A model generated the notes under the pieces. It was not told the DNA's origin, did no database searches, and worked only from the letters and a program-made list of their open reading frames with translations. From positions 170,731 to 234,730 of the forward strand of contig NZ_JARVRH010000024.1 in assembly GCF_030209755.1 (NCBI RefSeq): a DNA stretch of 64,000 bases. Reading direction: 5' to 3'. The stretch comes from Arthrobacter sp. efr-133-TYG-118. GTDB lineage: Bacteria > Actinomycetota > Actinomycetes > Actinomycetales > Micrococcaceae. Position numbers and translations under genes: made by a program. How positions within the stretch are numbered: the first letter of the stretch is position 1; every line of letters begins with the position of its first letter. Shown piece by piece: positions 28,328 to 36,880 of this stretch.

Positions 28328-28771
28328 GTGAACAATTTGATCTTCTGGATCATCGTCTGCTCTTGGCTGATTCCCATGGGGATCCGCATGTACAACCGAT
28401 CGCGCCAGCGCAGGCTCCGGAACGGGGACTATGGGAACAACAGCTACGGGGACTACCCCGGAACCCCTCCGGGACAGTTCCCCGGCCAGCAATATCCCGA
28501 CGGCCCGTTTCCCGGGCAGTCCTATCCGCCACAGAACTACCCGGTCGGATACCCGGAGCAACCCCCGGTAATCATCCCGGCTGAGCCGCAACCCCCGCTG
28601 GCGACGCCCGCACGGCAGGCCGCTCCGCCGTCGCCGGCTACTCCCCAGCCGAACAGCGCACCCCAAGGCTACCGAGCACGGAAACTGGCCGAACTGGACC
28701 AGGAGTACAGCGACGGGAAAATCGCCATGGAGGACTACATGAAGCTCCGCCAGGAGATCATGAACGGCTGA
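28328..28771 (+). CDS. SHOCT-domain protein with one membrane anchor
   Basis: 147-aa protein from a GTG start (VNNLIFWIIVCSWLIPMGIRM), chosen because GGAGG (28315-28319) is eight bases upstream. The N-terminal TM is followed by a basic stretch, a Pro/Tyr/Gly-rich disordered region (about 30-105, with FPGQ/YP repeats), and a C-terminal SHOCT-type short helix pair (RKLAELDQEYSDGKIAMEDYMKLRQEI). SHOCT modules act as oligomerisation elements. The function is unknown. It ends two bases before the convergent metX stop. Confidence 0.8.
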   Translation: MNNLIFWIIVCSWLIPMGIRMYNRSRQRRLRNGDYGNNSYGDYPGTPPGQFPGQQYPDGPFPGQSYPPQNYPVGYPEQPPVIIPAEPQPPLATPARQAAPPSPATPQPNSAPQGYRARKLAELDQEYSDGKIAMEDYMKLRQEIMNG

Positions 28772-28772
28772 T

Positions 28773-29894
28773 TCAGCCGAAGAAAGCTTCGCGCAGCTGG
28801 GGACCGAGCTGGCCGATCTCGGTGAGGAAACCGTCGTGCCCGATCGGCGCCTCGATCACGTGAACGGGAACTTCCCCGGGCAAGCCCTTGGCAAGCTCGT
28901 GGGATTGTTCCGGGAAGTAGAGGCGGTCTGAGTCCACCGAGGCAACGAAGAACTTCGCCGTTGCCACGGACAGCGCATCCTCCAATGAGCCCCGGCCGCG
29001 GGTGATGTCGTGGCTCATGAGGGCCTCGGTGATGGCGATGTAGCTGTTGGCGTCGAAGCGCTGGACCAGCTTGCTTCCCTGGTGGTCGAGGTAGCTCTCC
29101 ACCTGGTAGCGGCCCCGGTCTCCCAACACGGCAGCCTGAAGAGGCGCCTCGCCGCCTTGGGCGTTCCGGCCGAAGCGGAAGTCCAGTTCATCCGCCGAAC
29201 GATAGGTGATGTGGGCGATCCGCCGGGCAAGGGCCAACCCCGCCTCGGGCGCGGCCTGGCCATAGTAGTCGCCGCCGTTGAAGTCGGCGTCCTGCCGGAT
29301 GGCAAGCGTCTGGGCCTGCGCGAACGCGATCTGCTCGGCAGTGCTGTACGCCCCGATCGAAATCACGGCGCATCGCTTGACACGGTCCGGATAGCTGACG
29401 GCCCATTCCAGTGCCCGGGCGCCGCCCATGGACCCGCCGACGACGGTGTGCCAGCTGCGGATTCCCAAAGCGTCGGCCAGCCTGGCTTCGGCTACGGTGC
29501 TGTCCCGCAGGGTCACGAGCGGGAAGCGGGAGCCCCACGGCCTGCCGTCAGGAGCGTTCGACGACGGCCCCGTGCTGCCGTAGCAGCCTCCCACGATGTT
29601 GACGGAGACCACGAAGTAGCGGTCCGTGTCGATGGTGGCACCGGGACCAACGAGTTGTTCCCACCAGCCTTCTTCGTCGCTCTCGCCACGGGCCACATGG
29701 GTGCTGCCGGTCAGGGCGTGTTCCACCAGGACAGCGTTGGAAGCGTCTGCATTGAGCCGGCCCCACGTCTCGTACGCAAGGACTACCTCCGGCAGGAAAC
29801 CTCCGGCCTCCAGCTCGAGTCCGCCCACAGAAACATACTTGAGAGATCCGTCCTGGGTACCGGAAAGGGGTATGGCTGTTGCAGCAATTGTCAT
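28773..29894 (-). CDS. metX: homoserine O-acetyltransferase
   Basis: 373-aa alpha/beta-hydrolase-fold enzyme that activates homoserine with acetyl-CoA (or succinyl-CoA) for methionine synthesis. The nucleophile elbow GGSMGG places the catalytic Ser at 155. The triad Asp and His lie in SVDSDRLYFPEQ and APIGHDGFLTE. NIVGGCYGSTGPSS is the family's substrate loop. The start at 29894 has GAGG nine bases upstream. The 5' leader holds a SAM-IV riboswitch. The sulfhydrylase gene metY lies upstream on the same strand. Confidence 0.95.
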   Translation of the reverse strand: MTIAATAIPLSGTQDGSLKYVSVGGLELEAGGFLPEVVLAYETWGRLNADASNAVLVEHALTGSTHVARGESDEEGWWEQLVGPGATIDTDRYFVVSVNIVGGCYGSTGPSSNAPDGRPWGSRFPLVTLRDSTVAEARLADALGIRSWHTVVGGSMGGARALEWAVSYPDRVKRCAVISIGAYSTAEQIAFAQAQTLAIRQDADFNGGDYYGQAAPEAGLALARRIAHITYRSADELDFRFGRNAQGGEAPLQAAVLGDRGRYQVESYLDHQGSKLVQRFDANSYIAITEALMSHDITRGRGSLEDALSVATAKFFVASVDSDRLYFPEQSHELAKGLPGEVPVHVIEAPIGHDGFLTEIGQLGPQLREAFFG

Positions 29895-29910
29895 TCGTTG
29901 ACACCTCACA

Positions 29911-30026
29911 TCGCGCTTGCCCGCCGCCAACACAGCGAAGGGCCAGGTCTTCACCCGGGGCACCCCGCCGCGAATGGAGGGTTGCCGGCCAGCAAGCCGG
30001 GGCTGTCGCTGGCACTCATGACCTAT
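29911..30026 (-). promoter_or_regulatory. SAM-IV riboswitch controlling metX
   Basis: Reading the - strand, the leader shows AGGTCATGAGTGCCAGCG, GGCTTGCTGGCCGGCAACCC, GGGGTGCCCCGGGTGAAGACCT and, further on, GGGCAAGCGCG. These match the SAM-IV consensus known from Actinomycetales in order and spacing. The P1 helix pairs 30020-30024 with 29945-29949. The trailing GGCAAGCGCG block is the downstream pseudoknot partner, and it ends only a few bases before the metX ribosome site (29904-29907). That suggests translational repression when S-adenosylmethionine is bound. A TAGACT -10-like box at 30033-30038 sits just upstream. Confidence 0.9.
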
Positions 30027-30120
30027 AGGAAGAGTCTAGGAAAACCGGACCCCTTCTGACGAAGATTATGACATCTTTGTGACACTTGACTGCGTTTTGT
30101 TCATGAAGCGGGGGGTGCGG

Positions 30121-30162
30121 AGGCCGGCTGGCGAAGATTCATGCTGCGACGCCGACCGGCCT
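30121..30162. terminator. imperfect hairpin after metY
   Basis: AGGCCGGCTGGCG and CGCCGACCGGCCT pair as 13-base arms with a two-base mismatch, 20 bases beyond the metY stop. There is no T-run, so termination is only a possibility. It separates metY from the metX promoter and riboswitch. Confidence 0.45.
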
Positions 30163-30181
30163 CCTACGCCATCCGGGGGTG

Positions 30182-31498
30182 CTAGGCGCCCTTGGCCGCC
30201 CGGAATCCTGACTCGAGGTCCGCGAGGATGTCGTCGATGTGCTCTATCCCGACGGACAGCCGCACCAGGCCCGGGGTCACTCCGGCAACGGCCTGCTGTT
30301 CGGGCGTCAGCTGGCTGTGCGTCGTGGACGCGGGGTGGATGACCAGGGAACGGACGTCGCCGATGTTTGCCACGTGCGAATGCAGCTCCAGGGCGTCCAC
30401 GAAGCGTTTGCCGGCGTCGATGCCGCCGCGGATGGTGAAGGACACCACCGCACCAGTGCCCCGGGGTCCGTACTTCCGCCCGCGTTCGAACCACGGGCTG
30501 GAAGGCAGCCCCGCGTACGCGACCGATTCGACGTCGTCGCGCCCTTCGAGCCATTGCGCCACTTTGGTGGCGTTGTCCACGTGGCGCTCCACCCGCAGGC
30601 TGAGGGTTTCGATTCCTTGGGAGATCAGGAAAGCGTTGAACGGGGAAACTGCCGAGCCGAGGTCGCGCAGGAGCTGGACCCGGGCCTTGAGGATGTAGGA
30701 GAGGTTCGCGCCGAGGGCACCGTCCTTGCCGAGGTCGCGGGCGTAGACCAGGCCGTTGTAGCTGGGGTCCGGAGTGTTGAAGTTGGGGAACCGCCCAGGG
30801 TCCTTGCCGAAATCGAAGTTGCCGGAGTCCACGATGACGCCGGCTATGGCAGATCCGTGCCCGCCCAGGTACTTGGTGGCCGAATGCACCACGATGTCCG
30901 CGCCCCACTCGATGGGCCGGATCAGGTACGGCGTGGCGAGAGTGTTGTCCACGACGAGCGGGACCCCTGCCTCGTGCGCAATGCGGGAGACGCCCTCGAT
31001 GTCCAAAACATCCTGGCGGGGGTTGGAGACGACTTCGGCGAAGAAGAGCTTGGTATTTAGCTGCACGGCGTCGCGCCAGTGGTCGAGGTTGTCCGGGTCC
31101 TCGACGAAGGTGACCGAGATTCCGAATTTCTTGAGCGTGTGGGCCAGCAGGTTGTAGGTGCCGCCGTAGAGGCTCGGGCTGGCGACCACGTGGTCGCCCG
31201 CCTCGGCGACGTTGAGGATGGCGAACGTTTCCGCGGCCTGGCCGGAGCTCAGCAGGAGCGCCGCCAAGCCACCCTCCAGGCTCGCTATGCGCTGTTCCAC
31301 CGCATCCTGCGTGGGGTTGCCGATCCGGGTGTAGATGGGCGCCAGCTCGGCCAGCGCGAAGCGGTTGGCTGCGCTTTCCGCGCTGGGAAAGACGAACGAG
31401 GTGGTCTGGTAGATGGGGAGTGCCCGGGCGCCGGTGGCGGCGTCCGGCTCCTGGCCGGCGTGGATCTGGCGCGTTTCGAATGACCATCCTTGGGACAT
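30182..31498 (-). CDS. metY: O-acetylhomoserine aminocarboxypropyltransferase/sulfhydrylase
   Basis: 438-aa PLP enzyme of the Cys/Met-metabolism family that converts O-acetylhomoserine and sulfide into homocysteine. The PLP lysine is K209 in VHSATKYLGGHG. The phosphate-binding segment SSGQAAETFAIL and the signature DNTLATPYLIRPIEWGADIVVHS are present. The length of about 430 aa, with the long C-terminal insert, distinguishes MetY from cystathionine synthases. The start at 31498 follows CAGGAG by five bases. Together with metX it makes the direct-sulfhydrylation route, but I see no riboswitch before metY. Confidence 0.95.
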   Translation of the reverse strand: MSQGWSFETRQIHAGQEPDAATGARALPIYQTTSFVFPSAESAANRFALAELAPIYTRIGNPTQDAVEQRIASLEGGLAALLLSSGQAAETFAILNVAEAGDHVVASPSLYGGTYNLLAHTLKKFGISVTFVEDPDNLDHWRDAVQLNTKLFFAEVVSNPRQDVLDIEGVSRIAHEAGVPLVVDNTLATPYLIRPIEWGADIVVHSATKYLGGHGSAIAGVIVDSGNFDFGKDPGRFPNFNTPDPSYNGLVYARDLGKDGALGANLSYILKARVQLLRDLGSAVSPFNAFLISQGIETLSLRVERHVDNATKVAQWLEGRDDVESVAYAGLPSSPWFERGRKYGPRGTGAVVSFTIRGGIDAGKRFVDALELHSHVANIGDVRSLVIHPASTTHSQLTPEQQAVAGVTPGLVRLSVGIEHIDDILADLESGFRAAKGA

Positions 31499-31530
31499 GC
31501 GGGCTCCTGGTTGTCTGGGCTTTTGCCGTG

Positions 31531-31563
31531 ATTCAGCCTGCGGAGCTGCGGTATTCAGCCTGC
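31531..31563 (-). promoter_or_regulatory. direct repeat in the metY leader
   Basis: ATTCAGCCTGC occurs twice, at 31531-31541 and 31553-31563, a spacing of two helical turns (22 bp), 33 bp before the metY start. A TAGACT -10-like box (31582-31587, read on the - strand) lies just upstream. A regulator binding the pair is plausible; none is identified. Confidence 0.4.
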
Positions 31564-31744
31564 CGGCGTTCGGGTGCCGCCAGTCTAGGGACGGTATTGC
31601 GGGCTCCGGAAGCTTTGTGACGAACACAGTAGTTTTCGGTCTTGGCGCGTCCTGAAGTGACTCTGAGCTGCCTTTTCGATACATCCCACCTTGGTTAGGC
31701 TTGGCTTAGCTGAGAGCTCCATCACAAAGTGCCAAGATGAAGCC

Positions 31745-32383
31745 ATGCGCATGGATCACGTCTCTTACGCTTGTGAACGAGATGGCCTCTTGGCCACCAC
31801 CGAGCGGATTTCCGCAGCATTGGGAGTGGACGCAGTCCGGGGCGGAGTGCACCCGCGCTTCGGTACCCGGAACATGATCATCCCCCTTGCTGACCACAAA
31901 TACCTGGAAGTTGTCGAGGTCCTTGACCACCCGGCATCCGACAAGGCACCTTTTGGACAAGCCGTCCGTGCGCGCTCCGCCGCGGGAGGTGGGTGGATGG
32001 GCTGGTGCGTCGCTGTTGACGACCTGAGCCCGTTCGAACAGCGGCTCGGACGCGCCGCTGTTCCCGGCAACCGCAAGTTTCCGGATGGCCGCGAACTCGT
32101 CTGGTCGCAGATCGGCATCCTGGGACTCATCGCCGATCCCCAGGTTCCCTACTTGCTCCGTTGGGAGGGCGACCCTGCACTTCACCCGTCCCTCGTGTAC
32201 CCAAGCGATGTCAAGATGTCCAGCCTCACTATTGCCGGCTCCGCGGAGCGCGTCACCGAGTGGCTTGGGGAACCCGTGGAAAAGCCGCTGGAGGACGTTG
32301 CTGTCCAATGGATGGCTCCGCACGGAACGCCGGGAATCATGTCGGTAACGTTCGAAACCACCAACGGAGCCGTCACCATCTGA
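31745..32383 (+). CDS. VOC-family (glyoxalase-like) protein
   Basis: 212-aa protein of the vicinal-oxygen-chelate fold, glyoxalase-like domain type. The start MRMDHVSYACERDGLLATTERI, the segment HPRFGTRNMIIPLADHKYLEVVEVLD and the late EGDPALHPSL are characteristic. Metal-ligand candidates are H5, E near residue 57 and later His residues. The enzyme activity is unknown. The ribosome site is weak (AAGATGAAG), but the N-terminal family motif fixes the start. Confidence 0.85.
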   Translation: MRMDHVSYACERDGLLATTERISAALGVDAVRGGVHPRFGTRNMIIPLADHKYLEVVEVLDHPASDKAPFGQAVRARSAAGGGWMGWCVAVDDLSPFEQRLGRAAVPGNRKFPDGRELVWSQIGILGLIADPQVPYLLRWEGDPALHPSLVYPSDVKMSSLTIAGSAERVTEWLGEPVEKPLEDVAVQWMAPHGTPGIMSVTFETTNGAVTI

Positions 32384-32514
32384 CGGACCATCCCGTCACC
32401 ATGAGACGGACCAACGGGCCGGGAAGGCCCGGAAAACTTCGGCCGCCATATGCGGGTGCCAATGACGTCACCCCACAATGGCGGCCGAAACCTTTTAAGG
32501 GCGTTGTTCCTAAC

Positions 32515-32683
32515 CCGGGTTATAGGACAAACGTGGGTAAATCCCGGGCGCGTCGCGTCCGTCCCGGGATCGTCTTCGCTCGGATGTTGGATTCTGCTCA
32601 ATCATTCGAATGGACAAATTCCGGACCCGCGGAATCACGGGACCGGCAACTTCGGCGAAGGGAATGATCCAGCAGAATCCGAC
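32515..32683 (-). repeat. 170-bp dispersed repeat, copy B
   Basis: Inverted copy of 11024-11193 with about 13 differences, including one single-base gap. It starts two bases after the stop of the CPBP protease gene and is oriented with it, just as copy A lies downstream of the MBL gene. It fills most of the 302-bp gap between two convergent genes; the remaining bases (32384-32514) hold a weak hairpin (GGCCGCCATATGC and ATGGCGGCC arms). Confidence 0.9.
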
Positions 32684-32685
32684 CC

Positions 32686-33450
32686 CTACCCCAGCCCGAT
32701 GGCCTTGCCGAAGACGCTGAAGCCGACGAACGCCACGATGTCCAGGAGGGCGTGGGCCACGACGAGCGGCATGACGCGTTTGGTCTTCGTGTAAATCCAG
32801 CCGAACACGAGGCCCATGACGGCGTTGCCGATGAAGGGCCCGAAGCCTTGGTACAGGTGGTAGCTGCCGCGAAGGAGCGCGCTGAGCAGGATCGCCAGCG
32901 GGGTGCTCCACCCGAACTTCCCGAACCGGTCCAGGAGGTAGCCCACCACGATGACTTCTTCGACGACGGCGTGCCGCACCGCGGAGAGGACCAGCACCGG
33001 CACGGTCCACCAGTAGGAGTCCAGGCCGCTGGGGATGATCGCCGTCGTGATCCCCAGGGCGCGGCCGGCCGCATAGAGCCCCAGCGACGGGATTCCGATC
33101 AGCGCAGCGAGGCCCAGTCCTTGCAACGCGTCACGGCCCGGGCGGGCGAAGTTGAAGCCCAGCCGGGTGAATCCCGAGGGACTCTCGGCCGTTTGGCGGT
33201 GCAAAGACAGGAAGTAGAACACCAACACCACAGGGACCAGAGCGAACGCGATATCCAGCAGCTGGTAGGTGAGATCGAAGTACTCGCGCGTGCTCTGCGA
33301 GCGGTTGAGGGTAGACGTCGCATGGGCCAAAGGCCCCTGGGTCATCTTGTCCAACAACTGCACCACGGAGTACACGGCCGATTGGCCCAGGGACAGGCCA
33401 AGGACAATCAGCACTTCGGCGCGCAACCGGCGCGTTGAGGCTAGGAGCAT
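32686..33450 (-). CDS. CPBP-family intramembrane protease
   Basis: 254-aa integral membrane protein with about seven to eight hydrophobic segments and an Abi/CAAX-protease domain. E164-E165 in HAVVEEVIVVGYLL correspond to the catalytic Glu pair. The usual Arg of EExxxR is replaced here (EEVIVVG). The two later His motifs occur as GSYHLYQG and VVAHALLDIVAF. It may process prenylated or other membrane peptides; many relatives are uncharacterised. The ATG at 33450 has AGGAG unusually close (one base). It is divergent from the phosphatase gene. Confidence 0.85.
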   Translation of the reverse strand: MLLASTRRLRAEVLIVLGLSLGQSAVYSVVQLLDKMTQGPLAHATSTLNRSQSTREYFDLTYQLLDIAFALVPVVLVFYFLSLHRQTAESPSGFTRLGFNFARPGRDALQGLGLAALIGIPSLGLYAAGRALGITTAIIPSGLDSYWWTVPVLVLSAVRHAVVEEVIVVGYLLDRFGKFGWSTPLAILLSALLRGSYHLYQGFGPFIGNAVMGLVFGWIYTKTKRVMPLVVAHALLDIVAFVGFSVFGKAIGLG

Positions 33451-33550
33451 GCTCCTATCTTGCCCGCATTTGCCTGATGTTTTCCTCAGAGCCGGGTCCC
33501 CGGTGTCCGCTTGCATGGGCCGGGCGATTCCTGACCCTATGCTTGGTGGG

Positions 33551-34231
33551 ATGAGCGCGCCAGCACGAATCTTCATGATCCGGCACGGCCAGTCCGCCGC
33601 CAATGCCGACACTTCCATCTACAACCGTGTGCCCGACTACCGCATCCCGCTGACGGAGCTTGGCATCGAGCAGGCACGGGCCGCGGGTGAGGCCCTGCGC
33701 AGGAAGCTCGACGGCGAACCTGTGTGCGTTTATGTCTCTCCGTACCTCCGGGCATACCAGACCCTCGAGGCACTGAATCTGGACAGCATCACGGAAAGGG
33801 TGATCGAGGAGCCCCGGCTGCGTGAACAGGACTGGGCCAACTTCCAGATTGCCGGAGACATCGGGGACCAGAAGGAGCTTCGCAACCTCTACGGGCACTT
33901 CTTCTACCGGTTCCGCGAGGGCGAATCAGGCTCCGATGTCTACGACCGGATTTCGTCCTTCATGGAAACCCTGTACCGGCATTGGGAAAAACCCGACTAC
34001 GCGCCCAACACCCTGCTGGTAACCCATGGCCTCACCATGCGGCTCTTCTGCATGCGATGGTTCCACTGGTCGGTGGAGTACTTCGAGTCCCTCAACAACC
34101 CGGGCAACGCGGAGCTACGGACACTTATCCGCAACGACCAGGACAAGTACGATCTCGACACGCCCTTCAGCCAGTGGGTGCAGCGCAGCACGGACGAAAC
34201 CGTGCTGAACGCTCCCCCGATGGTCTTCTGA
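33551..34231 (+). CDS. histidine phosphatase family protein
   Basis: 226-aa phosphoglycerate-mutase-like phosphatase. The nucleophile motif is R11-H12-G13 in FMIRHGQS, the second Arg is in VSPYLRAYQTLE, a Glu acid lies in LREQDWANFQ, and the second His is in LLVTHGLTMRLF. The closeness of its second half to broad-specificity phosphatases suggests small-molecule dephosphorylation. The GTGGG before ATG serves as a ribosome site. It is convergent with the DeoR-type regulator. Confidence 0.9.
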   Translation: MSAPARIFMIRHGQSAANADTSIYNRVPDYRIPLTELGIEQARAAGEALRRKLDGEPVCVYVSPYLRAYQTLEALNLDSITERVIEEPRLREQDWANFQIAGDIGDQKELRNLYGHFFYRFREGESGSDVYDRISSFMETLYRHWEKPDYAPNTLLVTHGLTMRLFCMRWFHWSVEYFESLNNPGNAELRTLIRNDQDKYDLDTPFSQWVQRSTDETVLNAPPMVF

Positions 34232-34245
34232 CGGGCACAACGCCG

Positions 34246-35037
34246 CTAGGCGTCCTTGGCCACGATCACCTCGGTGCCGCTGGCTTCAAATGCTGCCTTG
34301 TCCTCTGCCGTGATGCCCGAATCCGTGATGAGCCGGCGGAAATCGTACCCGGCCATGGCCGCGAAGGCACGCTTGCCGATCTTCGTGGAGTCGGCCAGGA
34401 CATAGGAGTCGGTGGCGCGTCGGGCCATGACGGTATTCACCATGGCTTCTCCCTCGTCGGTGATGGTGGGGCCGATCTTGGGATCGACTCCATTAACGCC
34501 GATGAAGGCGATGTCCAAGGCAACCTTCTGCATGATGACATCCGTGTAAGGCCCGACAAGTTCATAGGAACGCGGGTTCAGGATGCCGCCGGTGACCATG
34601 ATCTTGATGTTGGGTCTCACGGCAAGCTGGGCGGCGATGTTAATGGCATTGGTGACCACCGTGAGCATGGGCCGGTTGGAGGGCGCATTGAGGTCTTCGC
34701 GGGTGGACAGCACCTGGGCCAGGGCCGTGTTGGTGGTGCCGCCGCTGAGTCCGATCACTGCCCCGGGCATGATGAGCTCCGAAGCTGCCAAGGCAATCTG
34801 CTGCTTGGCCTCGGCGTGATCATCCCTGTTGTAGCGCCCCGGAAGTTCGTAGGCCACTGATCCTGTGGTTGCACCGCCGCGGGTACGGCTCAGGAGCCGC
34901 TGCTTGGCGAGGCTGTCCAGATCACGGCGCGCAGTAGCCGGCGAGACGGCCAGTCGGGTCACGATATCCTCGACCTCAACATGCCCTGACTCGGCGAGGA
35001 GATCAAGGATGGCTGTCAGTCGATCGTTGCGGGTCAT
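34246..35037 (-). CDS. DeoR/GlpR-family transcriptional regulator
   Basis: 263-aa repressor. The N-terminal DeoR winged helix-turn-helix is RLTAILDLLAESGHVEVEDIVTRLAVSPATARRDLDSLAKQ. The C-terminal DeoRC sugar-phosphate sensor has IGLSGGTTNTALAQ (ISxxS-like phosphate loop) and DIAFIGVNGVDP. I chose ATG 35037 over GTG 35040 because GGAAGG is then six bases away. It is the last gene of the SIS-ROK-PfkB-aldolase cluster, 23 bp after the aldolase, and is the obvious regulator, probably sensing a sugar phosphate. Confidence 0.92.
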   Translation of the reverse strand: MTRNDRLTAILDLLAESGHVEVEDIVTRLAVSPATARRDLDSLAKQRLLSRTRGGATTGSVAYELPGRYNRDDHAEAKQQIALAASELIMPGAVIGLSGGTTNTALAQVLSTREDLNAPSNRPMLTVVTNAINIAAQLAVRPNIKIMVTGGILNPRSYELVGPYTDVIMQKVALDIAFIGVNGVDPKIGPTITDEGEAMVNTVMARRATDSYVLADSTKIGKRAFAAMAGYDFRRLITDSGITAEDKAAFEASGTEVIVAKDA

Positions 35038-35060
35038 CACGAACCTTCCGGAAATTGGGA

Positions 35061-35900
35061 CTAGTTCACTTTCGCGAACAGCGTCAGCAGACGTGCGGTT
35101 TCCAACACCAGGGCGTCCCGTCCGGCCTTGATGTACTTGCGGGAGTCCACCACGGAAGGGTTGGCATCCAGGTACTCACGGACGGCGCGGGTGAAAAACC
35201 CGTTCAAGTGTGTGGATACGTTGATCTTAGTCATACCGGCCCGGATTGCCGCCACCAGCGTTTCGTCCGCCACGCCGGAGGACCCGTGGAGGACGAGCGG
35301 CAGCTGGACGGCCTCTTTGAGCCGGGTGATGAGGGCCAAGTCCAAGGCTGCGCTGCGTTCGGTCATCGCGTGCGAGGAACCGACGGCGACGGCGAGGGCG
35401 TCGACGCCGGTGGCGTCGACGAAGGAACGGGCCTCGGCCGGATCCGTCCGGACTCCCGGAGCATGGGCACCGTCCTTTCCTCCCACTTTCCCGAGCTCGG
35501 CCTCGACGTACACGCCGTGGTCCTGGGCGTATGTGGCGATCCGACGCGTGACTTCAACGTTCGAGTCATAAGGCAAGTGCGCGCCGTCGTACATGACGGA
35601 CCCGAACCCGAGGTCGACAGCCTGCAGGGCCAGCTCTTCGGATTCGGCGTGGTCCAGGTGCAGGGCCACGGGCACCGAAGAGTCCCTGGCGATGGACATT
35701 GCACCCCGGGCAATCGGGACGAGTCCGCCGTGGAAACGGACGCAGTTCTCGGAGATTTGCAGGATCAACGGGACACCCGCTGTCTCCGCCCCCGCCACCA
35801 GGCCTTCCGCGGTTTCGAGGTGGATCACGTTGAAGGCACCCTGTCCGATTCCGTTGGCCGCGGCGGTATCCATGAGTTCCCGTGTACTGACGAGCGTCAC
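35061..35900 (-). CDS. class II fructose/tagatose-bisphosphate aldolase family protein
   Basis: 279-aa zinc aldolase. It has VALHLDHAESEELALQAVDLGFGSVMYDGAHLPYDSN with the zinc His and the conserved YDGA segment, then VEAELGKVGGKDG and LVLHGSSGVADE, as in GatY/KbaY/Fba-like enzymes. It cleaves a ketose bisphosphate into triose phosphates. It starts at GTG 35900, overlapping the kinase stop (GTGA), with GGAGA four bases upstream. The partner kinase makes the bisphosphate substrate. Tagatose versus fructose specificity cannot be told from these motifs. Confidence 0.9.
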   Translation of the reverse strand: MTLVSTRELMDTAAANGIGQGAFNVIHLETAEGLVAGAETAGVPLILQISENCVRFHGGLVPIARGAMSIARDSSVPVALHLDHAESEELALQAVDLGFGSVMYDGAHLPYDSNVEVTRRIATYAQDHGVYVEAELGKVGGKDGAHAPGVRTDPAEARSFVDATGVDALAVAVGSSHAMTERSAALDLALITRLKEAVQLPLVLHGSSGVADETLVAAIRAGMTKINVSTHLNGFFTRAVREYLDANPSVVDSRKYIKAGRDALVLETARLLTLFAKVN

Positions 35901-36880
35901 AGGGTCTCCTTCCAGCTGAGAATGAGTTGGTCTTCGAGATCCGCGTAGAGCGGCGAGATCTCGCCGGCGGCAGGCATGAGCACCGCGGCGGCGGACCAGG
36001 CGGTTGCCCGGCGGAGGATGGTGGGGATGTCGGTGATGCCGGCGGCGAGGGCGACGGCGGCAGCCGCCACTCCGGCATCGCCGGCTCCAGTCGGGTTGCC
36101 GCTGAGTGGTTCCGGGAGCCGGGCGCTCCAGTAGCCTCCGGGGGCGGCATGGTGGAACGCAAGCATGCCTTCGGCGCCGGCACTGACCAGGACGGTTTTG
36201 GCGCCGAGGGCGATCAATCGCCGTGCCGCGACGTCCAGGCTGCTTTCCCCGGTCGCTTCGAGGAGTTCGTGATTGTTGGGCTTGAGGAGATCCGCCCCGG
36301 CCCGTGCGGCGGCGATGATCCCGGGACCGGAGGTATCGACGACGGCGGGAATCCCGGCGTCGTGCGCGAGACGCACCAGCGCCGGGTAGAAGTCGGCGGG
36401 CGCGCCGGGCGGCAGGCTGCCGGAACCGACAAGCGCTCCCGCGCTTTGCCCGCCCGGGTTGTCGATGTGCAGGGCGTCGACGACGGCGGCGGCCAGCGCC
36501 TGCCATTCGGACGGTTGGAGGGGGCTCCCCTCCTCATTGAAGATTGACGTTTCGCCGCCCACCGTATCGACGAGGGCGACGCTGCGCCGGGTTTCCGCGG
36601 CGACCGGAATCAGGCGATGCGGCACGCCGCTGCTGAGCAGTTCGGCAGCGAATTCCGCACCGGCCGTGCCGCCCGAGGGCGCGAGTGCCAGCACGGGATG
36701 GCCCAGCTGGTGGGCCACGCGCGCAACGTTGAGGCCTTTTCCACCTGCACGGCTGAGGGGTGCCGGGACGCGATGGCTTGCTCCGGGGGTGATCCCGGCG
36801 ACGTGGTAGCTGAGGTCGACGGCCGGATTGGGCGTGACGGTGATGACCCGTTTCATGGCTTGTTTCATGGCCTGTTTCAT
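35897..36880 (-). CDS. PfkB-family 1-phosphofructokinase/tagatose-6-phosphate kinase-like
   Basis: 327-aa ribokinase-fold sugar-phosphate kinase. It has VITVTPNPAVDLSYHVAGI at the start, as in FruK/LacC, RAGGKGLNVARVAHQLG (PfkB signature 1) and GNPTGAGDAGVAAAAVALAAG with the catalytic Asp (signature 2). It probably makes the bisphosphate for the next gene, an aldolase. The N-terminus has a triplicated codon block (MKQA MKQA MKRV), so any of three ATGs (36880, 36868, 36856) could serve; the first overlaps the ROK stop. Both neighbours overlap it, indicating one operon. Confidence 0.9.
   Translation of the reverse strand: MKQAMKQAMKRVITVTPNPAVDLSYHVAGITPGASHRVPAPLSRAGGKGLNVARVAHQLGHPVLALAPSGGTAGAEFAAELLSSGVPHRLIPVAAETRRSVALVDTVGGETSIFNEEGSPLQPSEWQALAAAVVDALHIDNPGGQSAGALVGSGSLPPGAPADFYPALVRLAHDAGIPAVVDTSGPGIIAAARAGADLLKPNNHELLEATGESSLDVAARRLIALGAKTVLVSAGAEGMLAFHHAAPGGYWSARLPEPLSGNPTGAGDAGVAAAAVALAAGITDIPTILRRATAWSAAAVLMPAAGEISPLYADLEDQLILSWKETL

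Noticed and set aside
30066..31487. 473-codon - strand frame overlapping metY
   Set aside because: Arg/Pro/Gly-rich shadow of metY in another frame, without any recognisable motif.
32510..33010. Apparent gene joining repeat B to the CPBP protease in another frame
   Set aside because: The frame depends on the dispersed repeat and on an out-of-frame part of the protease; both are better explained separately.
35061..36506. 481-codon frame extending the aldolase upstream through the PfkB gene
   Set aside because: The upstream part is an Arg-rich shadow of the kinase. The GTG at 35900 with its ribosome site is the proper start.
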